This document shows, piece after piece, positions 27,578 to 37,074 of a stretch of 54,056 nucleotides of DNA. Position 1 is the first letter of the stretch. Each line of letters opens with the position of its first letter. Source of the DNA: Candidatus Competibacteraceae bacterium (GTDB lineage Bacteria > Pseudomonadota > Gammaproteobacteria > Competibacterales > Competibacteraceae); the NCBI GenBank assembly GCA_016790045.1, contig JAEUPW010000077.1, positions 1 to 54,056 of the forward strand. Direction: 5' to 3'. Made by a program: the position numbers and the translations under genes. Under the pieces are notes generated by a model that was not told the origin of the DNA, made no database searches, and saw nothing but the letters and a program-made list of their open reading frames with translations.

Positions 27578-29644
27578 CTATTCCGGCAGCCGGAAATCGG
27601 CGACCGCTTGGCGCAGTTCGCGCGCCAGTTGATTGAGCTTGCCGATGGCCGAGGCGGTCGCCACGCTGCTTTCCGCGGTTTGCCCGGTGATCTCGTTGAT
27701 CGAAATCATCGCGGTCGATACCCGGGAAGCCATTTCCGAGACTTGCCCGGCGGACTTGGAGATTTCGTCGATCAGCTCGGCGAGGTTGGCCGAGACTTTT
27801 TCGATTTCTTCCAGCGCCTCGCCGGCCTTTTCGGCCAAGCCCGCGCCGCCGACCACTTCGGCGGTGCTTTTTTCCATGGAAATGACCGCTTCGTTGGTGT
27901 CGGCCTGAATGGTCTTGACCAGAGTTTCGATCCGCTTGGTGGCGTTGCCGGAGCGTTCGGCCAGGCGCTGGACTTCGTCGGCGACCACGGCGAAGCCCCG
28001 CCCGGCGTCGCCCGCCGCCGAAGCCTGGATCGCGGCGTTCAGCGCCAGGATGTTGGTCTGGTCGGCGATATCGTTGATCAGCGCCACGATGTCGCCGATT
28101 TCCTGGGAGGATTCGCCCAGCCGCTTGATGCGCTTGGAAGTGTCCTGGATGTGCTCGCGGATGGCGTTCATGCCGTTGATGGTCCGGCGCACCCGGTCGC
28201 CGCCCTCGTGGGCGATGCCGACCGATTTTTCGGCCACTTCGGCGGAGGAGGCGGTCTTGGAGGACACGTCGTCCATGGAATGCGCCATCTGGGTCACGGT
28301 GGCGCTGGCGTTCTCGATCTGGCGGGCCTGGATTTCGCTGGATTTGGCCAGCCGGTCGGCGATGGCGCTGGTCTCCTGCACCGCGCCGGCGACCAGACCG
28401 GAGGTGTTGTTGATGGTGGAGACCAGATCGCGCAGCGCCTCGATGGCGTAGTTGACCGAGTCGGCGATGGCGCCGGTGATGTCTTCGGTGACGCTGGCCT
28501 GCACGGTCAGATCGCCTTCGGCGAGGTTGCCGAGCTCGTCGAGCAGCCGCAGGATAGCGTCCTGGTTGCGGCGGTTTTGCTCCTCGGTTTCCTGCTTGCG
28601 CTGTTCGCTGTCGAGCAGCCGTTGCCGGCTTTCGCGATTTTGCAGGTAGACCAGCCCCAGCAGCAGAATCAAGGCGAGCACGCCCAGCAAATAGGCGATC
28701 TGATAGTTGAGCGGGATGCCGAGCAGATGAAACTGGCGGCTGCTGGTGGAATAGGCTTCAAACAGCTTGGTGGTCGCCTCCAGCAGCGCGTCGCCTTTCT
28801 GGGAAATATCCTGCGCGGCGCTTTGCACCTTGACCAGTTCCGGCGCGAACTCGGCGATGCGCCCGGTTTCGGCTTCGAGCGAGCCGAAGCGCTCGGTCAG
28901 GTCGGCGACCTTGGCGACGCTGTCGGGCAGGCCGACCCGTTCGACGCCGAGCCGGCCGTCGCCGTCGCGCATCCCCCGCAAGATTCGCCCGAACAGATTG
29001 ACGTTGCGCCCGAACCGGTCGGCGGCGGCGGCGACGCCCGCCCCGCCCTCGCTCAGCATCCGTTTCAGGTCGCTCTCGATCCGCTGGCCCAGCAGCAACT
29101 GGTTGGTGGCCAAATAGACCTGCTTGGAATCGGCCCGGTTATTGGACATGTTCTTGGCGATTTCGTCGGAGATCGTGACGATTTGGGTCAGCGAGCTTTC
29201 CAGCAGCGGCACGAAATTGCTGACCGCCATCACCGGGTCGCGGCCGGCCAGCAAGGTGTCGAGATCGGCCTTGACCGGCTTCCAGCGATTTTCCAGTTCC
29301 TCCAATTGCGGGCGCACGGCGGACGGCGCGGGCGATAAGCCCAACCCCGCGTTGCCGTTTTTTTGATCGTTCAGCGCCTGCTCGAACCGGTCGCGCCCCT
29401 CTTTGAGCTTGGCGAAGGCCGCTTCTTTGCCGCGCGCGGCTTCCAGCGCTTCCGTGACCAGCGAGCGCGACAGAAAACGCTGTTCGCCGACCAGTTTGAA
29501 ATAGATCTCGTTCTGCCGGTCCTGGCGTTCCAGCAGGGTAAAAATGACGCCCATCAGCACGATGAAGAACACCAGCGCACCCAACAGCGCCAAATAGGTG
29601 AAAGACATTCCTTTCAACGCCGAACGATCTTGCAAATCACGCAT
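27578..29644 (-). CDS. pilJ: Twitching motility methyl-accepting chemoreceptor PilJ
   Basis: This 688-residue inner-membrane receptor has a first helix ([20 protein letters not shown], residues 15-34) and a periplasmic domain of about 270 residues with two PilJ four-helix repeats. A second helix ([19 protein letters not shown]) and a HAMP-like linker follow, then a long cytoplasmic coiled coil whose tip reads [19 protein letters not shown], the conserved receptor hairpin. Length matches P. aeruginosa PilJ. It signals surface contact or ligand state to ChpA through PilI. Located between pilI and chpA; the methyltransferase gene pilK that usually follows is absent. Confidence 0.94.
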   Translation of the reverse strand: MRDLQDRSALKGMSFTYLALLGALVFFIVLMGVIFTLLERQDRQNEIYFKLVGEQRFLSRSLVTEALEAARGKEAAFAKLKEGRDRFEQALNDQKNGNAGLGLSPAPSAVRPQLEELENRWKPVKADLDTLLAGRDPVMAVSNFVPLLESSLTQIVTISDEIAKNMSNNRADSKQVYLATNQLLLGQRIESDLKRMLSEGGAGVAAAADRFGRNVNLFGRILRGMRDGDGRLGVERVGLPDSVAKVADLTERFGSLEAETGRIAEFAPELVKVQSAAQDISQKGDALLEATTKLFEAYSTSSRQFHLLGIPLNYQIAYLLGVLALILLLGLVYLQNRESRQRLLDSEQRKQETEEQNRRNQDAILRLLDELGNLAEGDLTVQASVTEDITGAIADSVNYAIEALRDLVSTINNTSGLVAGAVQETSAIADRLAKSSEIQARQIENASATVTQMAHSMDDVSSKTASSAEVAEKSVGIAHEGGDRVRRTINGMNAIREHIQDTSKRIKRLGESSQEIGDIVALINDIADQTNILALNAAIQASAAGDAGRGFAVVADEVQRLAERSGNATKRIETLVKTIQADTNEAVISMEKSTAEVVGGAGLAEKAGEALEEIEKVSANLAELIDEISKSAGQVSEMASRVSTAMISINEITGQTAESSVATASAIGKLNQLARELRQAVADFRLPE

Positions 29645-29722
29645 TTTTCTTTCTCGTTAAGCTTGGTCCTGATCACCGCCCGCCCGTGGGGTCCGGTCGG
29701 AAAATCGCTTCCGGAAACAACG

Positions 29723-30292
29723 CTAGCCGGCCGCGTTCAAGAAGCCGGGCTCCGCCAACAGTTTCCCGGTATTGAAGACCATCCAGCAGTGGTTGTCGCT
29801 CCAGAACGCTTCCGTGACATACGGCCGCAGCGACTCCTCGACGGCATCCAGCGACGGCAAGCGATGCTGGGAGCCGAAATGCCGCATCCCGATGATCTCG
29901 TCCACCAGCAACCCGTAATCCCATTCCCCGGAGCGGAGCACGACCAACTGGCTCCCGGGGAGTTGCATCGTGGAACGGCCGGTCAGAAAATCCCTCAAAT
30001 CGGAAACCGAGATCACTTTGCCGCGCAGGTTGGCGATGCCGAGCAACCAGCGTTTGACGCCCGGAACCCGGGTGATGCTGCGCGGGATGGGGATGATTTC
30101 GGCGACGTCATCCATCGAGAATAGCAGGTTCCAGGCGCTAAGGCGCGCGGCGAGCTGCCCTCGGATTTCGGATAGCTGCGCGCTGGCCGCCGCCGGCGCC
30201 CGCTCGCGGATGCGCCGGTCGAGCAGCAGCAAAACATCGAACGGATGCGCCGCAGATGACGCCGTGGGGGGAGTTATGACCGCATCTGCCAC
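29723..30292 (-). CDS. pilI: Twitching motility CheW-like adaptor PilI
   Basis: The 189-residue CheW-domain protein contains LLFSMDDVAEIIPIPRSITR, WLLGIANLRGKVISVSDLRD and VVLRSGEWDYGLLVDEIIGM, the characteristic PilI arrangement. It should couple PilJ to ChpA. It is the first gene of the minus-strand pil-chp run. In Pseudomonas pilG and pilH precede it, but here the next gene upstream is the divergent gshB. Confidence 0.92.
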   Translation of the reverse strand: MADAVITPPTASSAAHPFDVLLLLDRRIRERAPAAASAQLSEIRGQLAARLSAWNLLFSMDDVAEIIPIPRSITRVPGVKRWLLGIANLRGKVISVSDLRDFLTGRSTMQLPGSQLVVLRSGEWDYGLLVDEIIGMRHFGSQHRLPSLDAVEESLRPYVTEAFWSDNHCWMVFNTGKLLAEPGFLNAAG

Positions 30293-30579
30293 ATGACTGT
30301 CCTCAAATCGCGAAACTCTTGAATCGGGCGACCGTCGCGCGGCCCGACCAGGGAATCGCTGTTATCCTTGAATGCTGGCGTGGAGCACGAGGCCGCGTTT
30401 ACGGATCGACACTATTGATCGGCTTGTTTTTAACATACTAATGGCGATGACGCTATGGCGGAAACCGTAACAATCGCTCTACTGCTGGCTAATGTTTCGC
30501 TATTATGCAAACATCATGCCGCCATGATCGGACCCGTTGGTCGCCCTTCCCCTCCCGCAACCTTGTGGACCTGCTGCCC
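30293..30579. promoter_or_regulatory. Divergent promoter region pilI / gshB
   Basis: This 287-base gap between divergent genes contains no coding sequence. For gshB, a weak candidate promoter is TTGATC at about 30415 followed 15 bases later by TACTAA; the spacing is short, so confidence is low. No trace of pilG or pilH remains here. Confidence 0.35.
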
Positions 30580-31530
30580 ATGACGCTCAAACTCGGCGTG
30601 GTGATGGACCCCATCGCCACCATCGCGGTCAAAAAAGACACCACTCTCGCCATGCTGCTGGCGGCGCAAGCGCGCGGCTGGGATTTGCGCTATTTCGAGC
30701 AGGCCGATCTGTACGCGCGCGGCGGCGAGGCGTTCGGCCGGTCGCGCTCGTTGAGCGTCAAGGATGACAAGCGCGCTTGGTTCGCGTTCCACGGCGAGCG
30801 CGAACTGGCCTTGGCGGAGCTGGATGTGATGCTGATGCGCAAGGACCCGCCGTTCGACATGGAATATATTTACACCACTTATCTGTTGGAGCTGGCCGAG
30901 GCCGCCGGCGTGCTGGTGGTGAACAAACCCGCCAGCCTGCGCGATGCGAACGAGAAATTTTTCGCCCTGCACTTTCCCCAGTGCTGCCCGCCGACGCTGG
31001 TCTCCCGAGACCCGGCCCGCTTGAAAGGGTTCCTTGACGAGCATGGCGATATCGTGGTCAAACCGCTGGATGGCATGGGCGGCGCGTCGGTGTTTCGGCT
31101 GCGCCCGAACGACCCCAATCTCAACGTGATTTTGGAAACCCTCACCGGCTTCGGCCGGCGTTCGACCATGGCGCAACGCTACATTCCCGAAGTGACCGCC
31201 GGCGACAAGCGCATCCTGCTGATCGACGGCGAACCGGTCCCTTACGCGCTGGCCCGGATTCCGCGAGCCGGCGAGACCCGCGCCAATCTGGCGGCGGGCG
31301 GGCGCGGCGAAGGCGTGCCGCTCGGGGAGCGCGACCGCTGGATTTGCGCGCAAGTGGCGCCCAAGTTGCGGGAGATGGGGCTGCTGTTCGTCGGCCTGGA
31401 CGTGATCGGCGACTATCTGACCGAAATCAACGTGACCAGCCCCACCTGCGCGCGCGAGCTGGACGCGCAATTCGGGCTGGACATCGGCGGCGAGCTGATG
31501 GCCGCCATCGAACGGCGCTTGCGGCGCTGA
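30580..31530 (+). CDS. gshB: Glutathione synthetase
   Basis: This ATP-grasp enzyme joins gamma-glutamylcysteine and glycine. Its 316 residues match the E. coli enzyme length. Diagnostic parts are LGVVMDPIATIAVKKDTTLA at the start, ATP-binding VVKPLDGMGGASVFRL, and GLDVIGDYLTEINVTSPT with the metal-binding Glu/Asn near the C-terminus. The ATG at 30580 aligns with the family start; an upstream ATG at 30505 would add 25 unrelated residues. Its place beside the pil-chp cluster and before a TonB-like gene is as in Pseudomonas. Confidence 0.95.
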   Translation: MTLKLGVVMDPIATIAVKKDTTLAMLLAAQARGWDLRYFEQADLYARGGEAFGRSRSLSVKDDKRAWFAFHGERELALAELDVMLMRKDPPFDMEYIYTTYLLELAEAAGVLVVNKPASLRDANEKFFALHFPQCCPPTLVSRDPARLKGFLDEHGDIVVKPLDGMGGASVFRLRPNDPNLNVILETLTGFGRRSTMAQRYIPEVTAGDKRILLIDGEPVPYALARIPRAGETRANLAAGGRGEGVPLGERDRWICAQVAPKLREMGLLFVGLDVIGDYLTEINVTSPTCARELDAQFGLDIGGELMAAIERRLRR

Positions 31531-31543
31531 GGGCCATGCACCA

Positions 31544-32710
31544 TTGAGCGGCGTTGCATTCGCCCGGACCGAAGAGACGGCCGACCGGCTGGCGCTGGCG
31601 TCTTTGCTGGCGCTCGGTTTGCACGCGCTCTTGCTGTTTGGCGGTCCAGCGGGCGGGTGGGCGCTGAATTTTCCCCGGCCCTCGCGCTTCGAGGTGGTGC
31701 TGTTGACCCCGGCGGCGCGACCGCCCCCGACCGCATCGGCCGCCTCAAGCGCCGCGCCGATGCCATCCGCGCTCGCGCCGGCGGCGTCGCCCAGCGCCGA
31801 GGTTTCGAGGCCAGCCATCGCCGCGCCGCCTTTCCGGCCGGAGATAGCCACCGCCTCGCCACCCCCCGCAACCGCGCCGGTTCCGCCCTCGGCCCCGAAA
31901 TCGCGCGCGCCAACCCGCGCGCCTTCAACCGCTCCCTCGGTCGCTCCATCCAAGCCCTCGGCGCGCAAACCTGCCCCCGAGCCGCCCGCCTCCACCAAGC
32001 CGCCGATTGCGGCCAAGACCGCGCGCGAGGCGCCTGTCAGAACCTCGGCGACCGCGCCGCCAAAAACCAAACCGCCGAAAGCCGAGCCAAACCCGTCCGC
32101 TGGCGCGCCGGTCAAGCCGCGCGCCGCGACGGCGGCGAAATCCGCGCCCGCGCCTTCCGTCGATGCGCCCGACGCGGCGCTCGCCGGAGAACCGCCCCGT
32201 CCCAGCCGCCCGCCGGAACGGGTGGCGCGGGTCGAGGAGAAGCGGCCGTCGGCCAGCGCGGGCATGGGCGCGGGCGGGCGCTTGAACGCCAGCGCGTTGC
32301 TGAACCAGGTCGCCAGCCTCGAAACGGCAAAACAGCGCCGCGAAGACGCCGGCGTTCGCGCCAAACGGGTCAGCCCAAACGACACGCAATCGCTCGAAGG
32401 CTTCTACATCGCCGCCTGGATGCGCAAGGTCGAACAAATCGGGGAAATGAATTTTCCCGACGTCGCCCGAAAATTGAACCTAAACGCCGGACCGGTGCTG
32501 GATGTCTCGATCCGCGCCGACGGCTCCTTGCAAGAGGTCCGCGTCGCCCGCTCTTCCGGCAACGCCGAACTGGACCGGGCGGCGCAACGGATCGTCCGGC
32601 TCGGCGCGCCTTACGCCCCTTTTTCGGCGCCGCTTCGCCAGCGCTACGATGTTCTGCACATCGCCCGACCTTGGCGGTTCGAGCCGGGCGGTCGGTTGCG
32701 AAGCCGCTGA
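31544..32710 (+). CDS. Energy transducer TonB-like protein
   Basis: This 388-residue periplasm-spanning protein has one N-terminal membrane helix (LALASLLALGLHALLLFGG, about residues 12-30) and a long Pro/Ala/Lys-rich linker (about 45-245). The C-terminal TonB domain includes WMRKVEQIGEMNFP, LDVSIRADGSLQEVRV and LDRAAQRIVRLGAPYAPF. The last block is typical of the TonB paralogue found between gshB and yqgE in pseudomonads. No exbB or exbD is adjacent, so it may serve a motility or envelope role rather than iron uptake. The start is TTG at 31544 with GAGGG about ten bases upstream, 13 bases after gshB. Confidence 0.87.
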   Translation: MSGVAFARTEETADRLALASLLALGLHALLLFGGPAGGWALNFPRPSRFEVVLLTPAARPPPTASAASSAAPMPSALAPAASPSAEVSRPAIAAPPFRPEIATASPPPATAPVPPSAPKSRAPTRAPSTAPSVAPSKPSARKPAPEPPASTKPPIAAKTAREAPVRTSATAPPKTKPPKAEPNPSAGAPVKPRAATAAKSAPAPSVDAPDAALAGEPPRPSRPPERVARVEEKRPSASAGMGAGGRLNASALLNQVASLETAKQRREDAGVRAKRVSPNDTQSLEGFYIAAWMRKVEQIGEMNFPDVARKLNLNAGPVLDVSIRADGSLQEVRVARSSGNAELDRAAQRIVRLGAPYAPFSAPLRQRYDVLHIARPWRFEPGGRLRSR

Positions 32711-32760
32711 CAAGCGCGTAAAACCCCCGCGAATCTTCACCAAAAGGGCCAAGAACCGTC

Positions 32761-33144
32761 ATGCCCGCTGACGCTTGTCCGTTTTGCTCCCCGCCGCCGG
32801 AGCGCATCGTCGGCCGGACCGCGCGCGTTTTGGCCATCCGCGATGCGTTTCCGCTGACGGCCGGACACACCTTGCTCGTTCCCCGGCGGCACGCCGTTTC
32901 GCTGTTCGAATTGACCATGGTGGAATGGGTCGAACTGGGTCAATTGCTCGCCGAGATTCGGGCGGCGTTGCTGGCGGACCAGAAACCCGACGGCTTCAAC
33001 ATCGGCGTCAACGAGGGCGCGGCGGCGGGTCAGACGGTGCGACACGTGCACCTGCATCTGATCCCTCGCCGCGTCGGCGACCAGCCGGACCCGCGCGGCG
33101 GCGTGCGCCGGATTTTTCCCGACAAGGCGCGCGATTGGCCGTGA
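32761..33144 (+). CDS. HIT family nucleotide-binding protein
   Basis: This 127-residue histidine-triad protein has the active motif VRHVHLHLIPR near residue 97 and the family opening CPFCSPPPERIVGRTARVLA. HIT proteins hydrolyse or transfer nucleoside phosphates (AMP-lysine, Ap4A and similar). The substrate cannot be told from sequence. It lies 50 bases after the TonB-like gene on the same strand. Confidence 0.9.
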   Translation: MPADACPFCSPPPERIVGRTARVLAIRDAFPLTAGHTLLVPRRHAVSLFELTMVEWVELGQLLAEIRAALLADQKPDGFNIGVNEGAAAGQTVRHVHLHLIPRRVGDQPDPRGGVRRIFPDKARDWP

Positions 33145-33290
33145 AGCGCAAATCGGCCGACGCCCGTTTCGTCGGCCGCTCGCGGCGGTTCGCGCCCGAG
33201 CGACCTCGATCTGGCCGCCACCGTTTCGTCGCGAAAAAGGGTCGCGCCGCGCGGCTTGTCAAGCCACCGGCGAATTCCGATACTATCCGC

Positions 33291-33854
33291 ATGATCGAAA
33301 CCACCTACCTGACCCATCAGTTTCTGATCGCCATGCCGACTCTGGCCGATCCCAATTTCTTTCAGACGGTGACGTACATCAGCGAACACAACGCCGGCGG
33401 CGCGCTGGGCTTGATCATCAACCGGCCGCTGGATCTTTCGCTCGGGCAATTGCTGGAACACCTGCAAATCGATACCGACCGGGCCGAGCTGGCCGCTCTG
33501 TCGGTCTATCAGGGCGGCCCGGTGCAACCGGAACAGGGCTTCGTCATCCATACTCCCGTCGGCCAGTGGGGCGCGACGCTGCATGTGACCGAGCAGATCG
33601 GCATCACCACCTCCCGCGATATCTTGCAGGCGGTCGCGCGCGGGGAAGGGCCGGAACGGTTGCTGGTCACCCTCGGTTACGCCGGCTGGGGACCGGGCCA
33701 GCTAGAGCGGGAACTGGCGGAAAACGCCTGGCTGTCGACCCCGGCCGATCCCGAGATCCTGTTTTGCAAACCCAGCGAACAGCGCTGGAGCGCCGCCGCC
33801 GCCTTGCTGGGCGTCGATCTGAATTTGCTGTCCTCCAATGCCGGCCACGCCTGA
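33291..33854 (+). CDS. yqgE: YqgE/AlgH family protein
   Basis: This 187-residue cytoplasmic protein of the UPF0301 family opens THQFLIAMPTLADPNFFQTV, then GALGLIINRPLDLSLGQLL and VYQGGPVQPEQGFVIH, all conserved. Function is not firmly known (AlgH is linked to alginate regulation in Pseudomonas). The ATG at 33291 is used because it matches the family start. Its last 17 bases overlap ruvX; yqgE-ruvX is one of the most conserved gene pairs in this class. Confidence 0.93.
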   Translation: MIETTYLTHQFLIAMPTLADPNFFQTVTYISEHNAGGALGLIINRPLDLSLGQLLEHLQIDTDRAELAALSVYQGGPVQPEQGFVIHTPVGQWGATLHVTEQIGITTSRDILQAVARGEGPERLLVTLGYAGWGPGQLERELAENAWLSTPADPEILFCKPSEQRWSAAAALLGVDLNLLSSNAGHA

Positions 33855-34320
33855 TCGCGGACCGGCCGCGCCCTCGCCGCAGACCGCGCTGGGGTTCGAT
33901 TTCGGTCTGGCCCGCATCGGGGTTGCGGTCGGCGAAGCGATCACCGGTTCCGCCCGCCCCTTGTGCGTGCTGAAAGGCCGCGATCGGGGCCTTGACTGGG
34001 ACGCCATCGGCCGGTTGATCGACGAATGGCGTCCCGGCGCGCTGGTGGTCGGCGCGGCGCGCCACGCCGACGGCAGCGCCAACGCCGTGACCGGCGCGGC
34101 GTTGCGGTTCGCCCGCCAGTTGCGCGGCCGCTTCAAGCTGCCGGTCGCCACCATCGACGAGCGGCTATCCTCCTGGGAGGCGGAACGGCGACTCGAAAAC
34201 GCGCGCGGCCGTCCGCGCCGGCGAGACCCCGGCGCGGACGCCGGGGCTGCGGCGGTCATTTTGGAAAGCTGGTTCAACCAACAACGGAATCCTCCCTCAT
34301 GCGCGACGCCGAATTCCTGA
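33838..34320 (+). CDS. ruvX: Putative Holliday junction resolvase RuvX/YqgF
   Basis: The 160-residue RNase H-fold protein has [17 protein letters not shown] with the first catalytic Asp near residue 21, [15 protein letters not shown], and [13 protein letters not shown] with the second acidic pair. YqgF proteins act in pre-16S rRNA 5' maturation and possibly in junction resolution. It overlaps yqgE by 17 bases and pyrR by 22 bases, so it is read as part of a tight operon into the pyrimidine genes. Confidence 0.9.
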   Translation: MPATPDRGPAAPSPQTALGFDFGLARIGVAVGEAITGSARPLCVLKGRDRGLDWDAIGRLIDEWRPGALVVGAARHADGSANAVTGAALRFARQLRGRFKLPVATIDERLSSWEAERRLENARGRPRRRDPGADAGAAAVILESWFNQQRNPPSCATPNS

Positions 34321-34796
34321 TCGAGGCGATGGCGGTGCAACTGCGCGAGCTGCTGGCCCGGCGCGGTATCGGCGAGCCGACCTTGGTCGGCATCCACACC
34401 GGCGGCGTCTGGGTCGCCGACCGCTTGCGCCGGCGGCTCGATCTCGCCACCCCGCTCGGCAAGCTGGACATTTCCTTCTACCGCGACGACTTCAGCCGGA
34501 TCGGCGTCAATCCCCAGGTGCGGCCCTCGGAGCTGCCGTTCGACGTGGACGACCGCCATCTGGTGCTGGTGGATGACGTGCTTTACACCGGCCGCACCAT
34601 CCGCGCCGCCTTGAACGAACTGTTCGATTACGGCCGGCCGGCGTCGGTTTTGCTGGCGGTTTTGGTGGATCGCGGCGGCCGGGAATTGCCGATCGAAGCG
34701 CATGTCGCCGGCTCCCGGCTGGAGCTGCCCGCCGGCGACCACATTCGCCTGACCGGTCCCGAACCCCTGCAACTGCTGATGCAAAGCGCACCATGA
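34299..34796 (+). CDS. pyrR: Bifunctional PyrR regulator / uracil phosphoribosyltransferase
   Basis: The 165-residue phosphoribosyltransferase-fold protein has [13 protein letters not shown] and the PRPP loop [17 protein letters not shown], and the [14 protein letters not shown] block typical of PyrR. It can make UMP from uracil and, in some bacteria, regulates pyr genes. I see no obvious PyrR attenuator before pyrB, which it overlaps by four bases, so an RNA-binding role here is unproved. The ATG at 34299 is inside the end of ruvX. Confidence 0.92.
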   Translation: MRDAEFLIEAMAVQLRELLARRGIGEPTLVGIHTGGVWVADRLRRRLDLATPLGKLDISFYRDDFSRIGVNPQVRPSELPFDVDDRHLVLVDDVLYTGRTIRAALNELFDYGRPASVLLAVLVDRGGRELPIEAHVAGSRLELPAGDHIRLTGPEPLQLLMQSAP

Positions 34797-35773
34797 GCGC
34801 TTCCAAGGTACAACTGGACCGCCAGGGGCGCTTGCGCCACTTCCTGACCGTCGAGGGCTTGAGCCGCCGGCATCTGATCGAAATCCTCGACACCGCCGAA
34901 TCGCTGCGCGGGGTCGCCGAGCGCCGGGTCAAGAAGCTGCCCACCCTGCACGGCAAGACCGTGGTCAATTTGTTTTTCGAGGCCAGCACCCGCACCCGGA
35001 CCACCTTCGAGCTGGCGGCCAAGCGCCTGTCGGCCGACGTGATCACCCTCAACATCGCCCACTCCTCGACGGTCAAGGGCGAGACGCTGCTGGATACTCT
35101 GCAAAACATCGAAGCCATGCAGTGCGACATGTTCGTGGTGCGCCACCAGCAAAGCGGCGCGGCCGAATTCATCGCCCGCCACGTCAAGCCGCACATCGCG
35201 GTGTTGAACGCCGGCGACGGCCGCCACGCTCACCCCACTCAGGGGATGCTGGACGCCTTTACCATCCGCCGCCACAAACCGGATTTCGCCAACCTGCAAG
35301 TCGCCATCGTCGGCGACATCCTGCACTCGCGGGTGGCCCGCTCGCTGATCCACGCCCTCAACATCCTCGGCGTCGCCGAGATTCGGGTGGTCGCGCCCCG
35401 CACCCTGTTGCCGGCGGCGGTGGAGGGCCTGGGGGTGCGGGTGTTCCTCGACCCGCGCGAGGGCCTCAAGGATGTGGATGTGGTGGTGATGCTGCGCTTG
35501 CAGAAGGAGCGGATGGAAGGCGCGCTGCTGCCGACCGAGCAGGAATTCTTCCAGCGCTACGGCTTGACCGAGGAGCGGCTGGCGCTGGCCAAGCCCGATG
35601 CCATCGTCATGCACCCCGGCCCGATCAACCGGGGCGTGGAAATCGATTCGCGGGTGGCGGACGGGCCGCGCTCGGTGATTCTGGAGCAGGTCACCAACGG
35701 CATCGCCGTGCGGATGGCCATCATGTCGATCACCTTGGGCAACCACGCCCGACCGGATGGGGAGGACGCCTGA
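34793..35773 (+). CDS. pyrB: Aspartate carbamoyltransferase catalytic subunit
   Basis: PyrB makes carbamoyl-aspartate, the first committed step of pyrimidine synthesis. The 326-residue protein has the carbamoyl-phosphate site [14 protein letters not shown] (about residues 61-74), [14 protein letters not shown], and [11 protein letters not shown]. The length and an N-terminal extension before [10 protein letters not shown] fit the pseudomonad class, which forms a dodecamer with an inactive dihydroorotase. The next gene encodes just such a protein, overlapping by one base (TGATG). No pyrI regulatory chain is present. Confidence 0.96.
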   Translation: MSASKVQLDRQGRLRHFLTVEGLSRRHLIEILDTAESLRGVAERRVKKLPTLHGKTVVNLFFEASTRTRTTFELAAKRLSADVITLNIAHSSTVKGETLLDTLQNIEAMQCDMFVVRHQQSGAAEFIARHVKPHIAVLNAGDGRHAHPTQGMLDAFTIRRHKPDFANLQVAIVGDILHSRVARSLIHALNILGVAEIRVVAPRTLLPAAVEGLGVRVFLDPREGLKDVDVVVMLRLQKERMEGALLPTEQEFFQRYGLTEERLALAKPDAIVMHPGPINRGVEIDSRVADGPRSVILEQVTNGIAVRMAIMSITLGNHARPDGEDA

Positions 35774-37074
35774 TGCGCACCGCGATTCGCGGCGGCCGCT
35801 TGATCGATCCGGCCCATCAGATCGACACGGTCACCGATGTCTTTATCGCCGAGGGCCGGATCGCCGGCATCGGCCGCGCGCCGGACGGCTTTACCATGGA
35901 GCGGATCATCGACGCCCGCGAGCGCATCGTCTGCCCCGGCCTGATCGATCTGTGCGCCCGGTTGCGCGAGCCGGGGCACGAGCACAAGGCGACCATCGCC
36001 AGCGAAGCCCGCGCCGCCGCCACCGCCGGCATCACCACGCTGGTCTGTCCGCCCGATACCGACCCGGTCATCGACGAGCCGGCGGTGGTGGAATGGATCC
36101 GCCGCCGCGCCGAAGCGGCCGGTCAGGCGCGGGTGCTGACGCTGGGCGCCTTGACCCACCGCTTGCGCGGGGAGCGGCTGGCGGAGATGGCCGCGCTCAA
36201 GGATGCCGGCTGCGTCGGCGTCAGCGACGGTGGCCGACCCATCGCCAATACCTTGGTCCTGCGGCGGGCGCTGGAGTATGCCGCGACCTTCGACCTGACC
36301 GTGTTCCTGACCCCGCTCGATCCCTGGTTGGATCACGGTCTGGCCCACGAAGGTCACGTCGCCACCCGGATGGGCCTGCCCGGCATTCCCACGGCGGCGG
36401 AAACCGGCCCGCTCGCCCGCGATTTGGAACTGATCCGCGATCTCGGGGTGCGGGTGCATTTCTGCCGGCTTTCCAGCGCGCGCTCCGTGGAGCTGGTGGC
36501 GCGGGCGCGATCCGAGGGGCTAGCGGTAACCGCCGATGTCGCCGTGCATCATCTGCATTTGAGCGAAACCGATTTGTCCGGTTTCGACAGTCGCTGTCAT
36601 GTCCGCCCGCCGCTGCGCGGCGAACGCGACCGGGATGCCTTGCGCGCCGGGTTGGCCAGCGGCGTACTCGGCGCGCTGTGCTCCGACCATCAGCCTCACG
36701 AGCCCGACGCCAAGCAGGCGCCCTTCGGCGACACCGAGCCGGGCATTTCTGGCCTGGATACCTTGTTGGGGTTGAGCTTGCACCTGGCCCGGACCGACGC
36801 GCTCGCGCTGCCGGCGGCGCTGGAGCGATTGACTTGGGGGCCGGCCCGCATCCTGGGCTTGGACCGCGGCCATCTGGGAGCGGGCGCGCCGGCCGATATT
36901 TGCATCTTCGATCCGGCGGAGGAATGGCGGGTGACGGCCGACCGCTTGCGCAGTCGCGGCCAAAACAGCCCGTTCCTGGGCTGGGAACTGCCGGGCCAAG
37001 TCACCCATACCCTGCTGGAAGGGCGCGTGATTTACGAAAACGACAGCGCTCGACCGCCCGGCGACCGACCGTGA
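35773..37074 (+). CDS. pyrC': Inactive dihydroorotase-like ATCase subunit PyrC'
   Basis: The 433-residue amidohydrolase-fold protein reads LIDLCARLREPG at residues 57-68 where active dihydroorotases have a D-x-H-x-H metal site. The two metal-binding histidines are replaced by Cys61 and Arg63. The later CSDHQPHEPDAKQAPFGD region keeps the general fold signature. In Pseudomonas a protein with the same loss (PyrC') is required for assembly of the ATCase holoenzyme but has no dihydroorotase activity. The ATG at 35773 overlaps the pyrB stop, as expected for paired expression. A true dihydroorotase must be encoded elsewhere. Confidence 0.9.
   Translation: MRTAIRGGRLIDPAHQIDTVTDVFIAEGRIAGIGRAPDGFTMERIIDARERIVCPGLIDLCARLREPGHEHKATIASEARAAATAGITTLVCPPDTDPVIDEPAVVEWIRRRAEAAGQARVLTLGALTHRLRGERLAEMAALKDAGCVGVSDGGRPIANTLVLRRALEYAATFDLTVFLTPLDPWLDHGLAHEGHVATRMGLPGIPTAAETGPLARDLELIRDLGVRVHFCRLSSARSVELVARARSEGLAVTADVAVHHLHLSETDLSGFDSRCHVRPPLRGERDRDALRAGLASGVLGALCSDHQPHEPDAKQAPFGDTEPGISGLDTLLGLSLHLARTDALALPAALERLTWGPARILGLDRGHLGAGAPADICIFDPAEEWRVTADRLRSRGQNSPFLGWELPGQVTHTLLEGRVIYENDSARPPGDRP

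Noticed and set aside
27530-29338. Plus-strand open frame of about 600 codons opposite pilJ
   Set aside because: It is an antisense shadow; pilJ has the receptor tip motif and membrane helices.
34792-34796. Possible PyrR-type attenuator before pyrB
   Set aside because: pyrR and pyrB overlap by four bases, leaving no room for a leader or terminator/antiterminator.
35122-35772. Upstream extension of the pyrC' frame into pyrB
   Set aside because: Dihydroorotase similarity begins at the ATG at 35773, which overlaps the pyrB stop.
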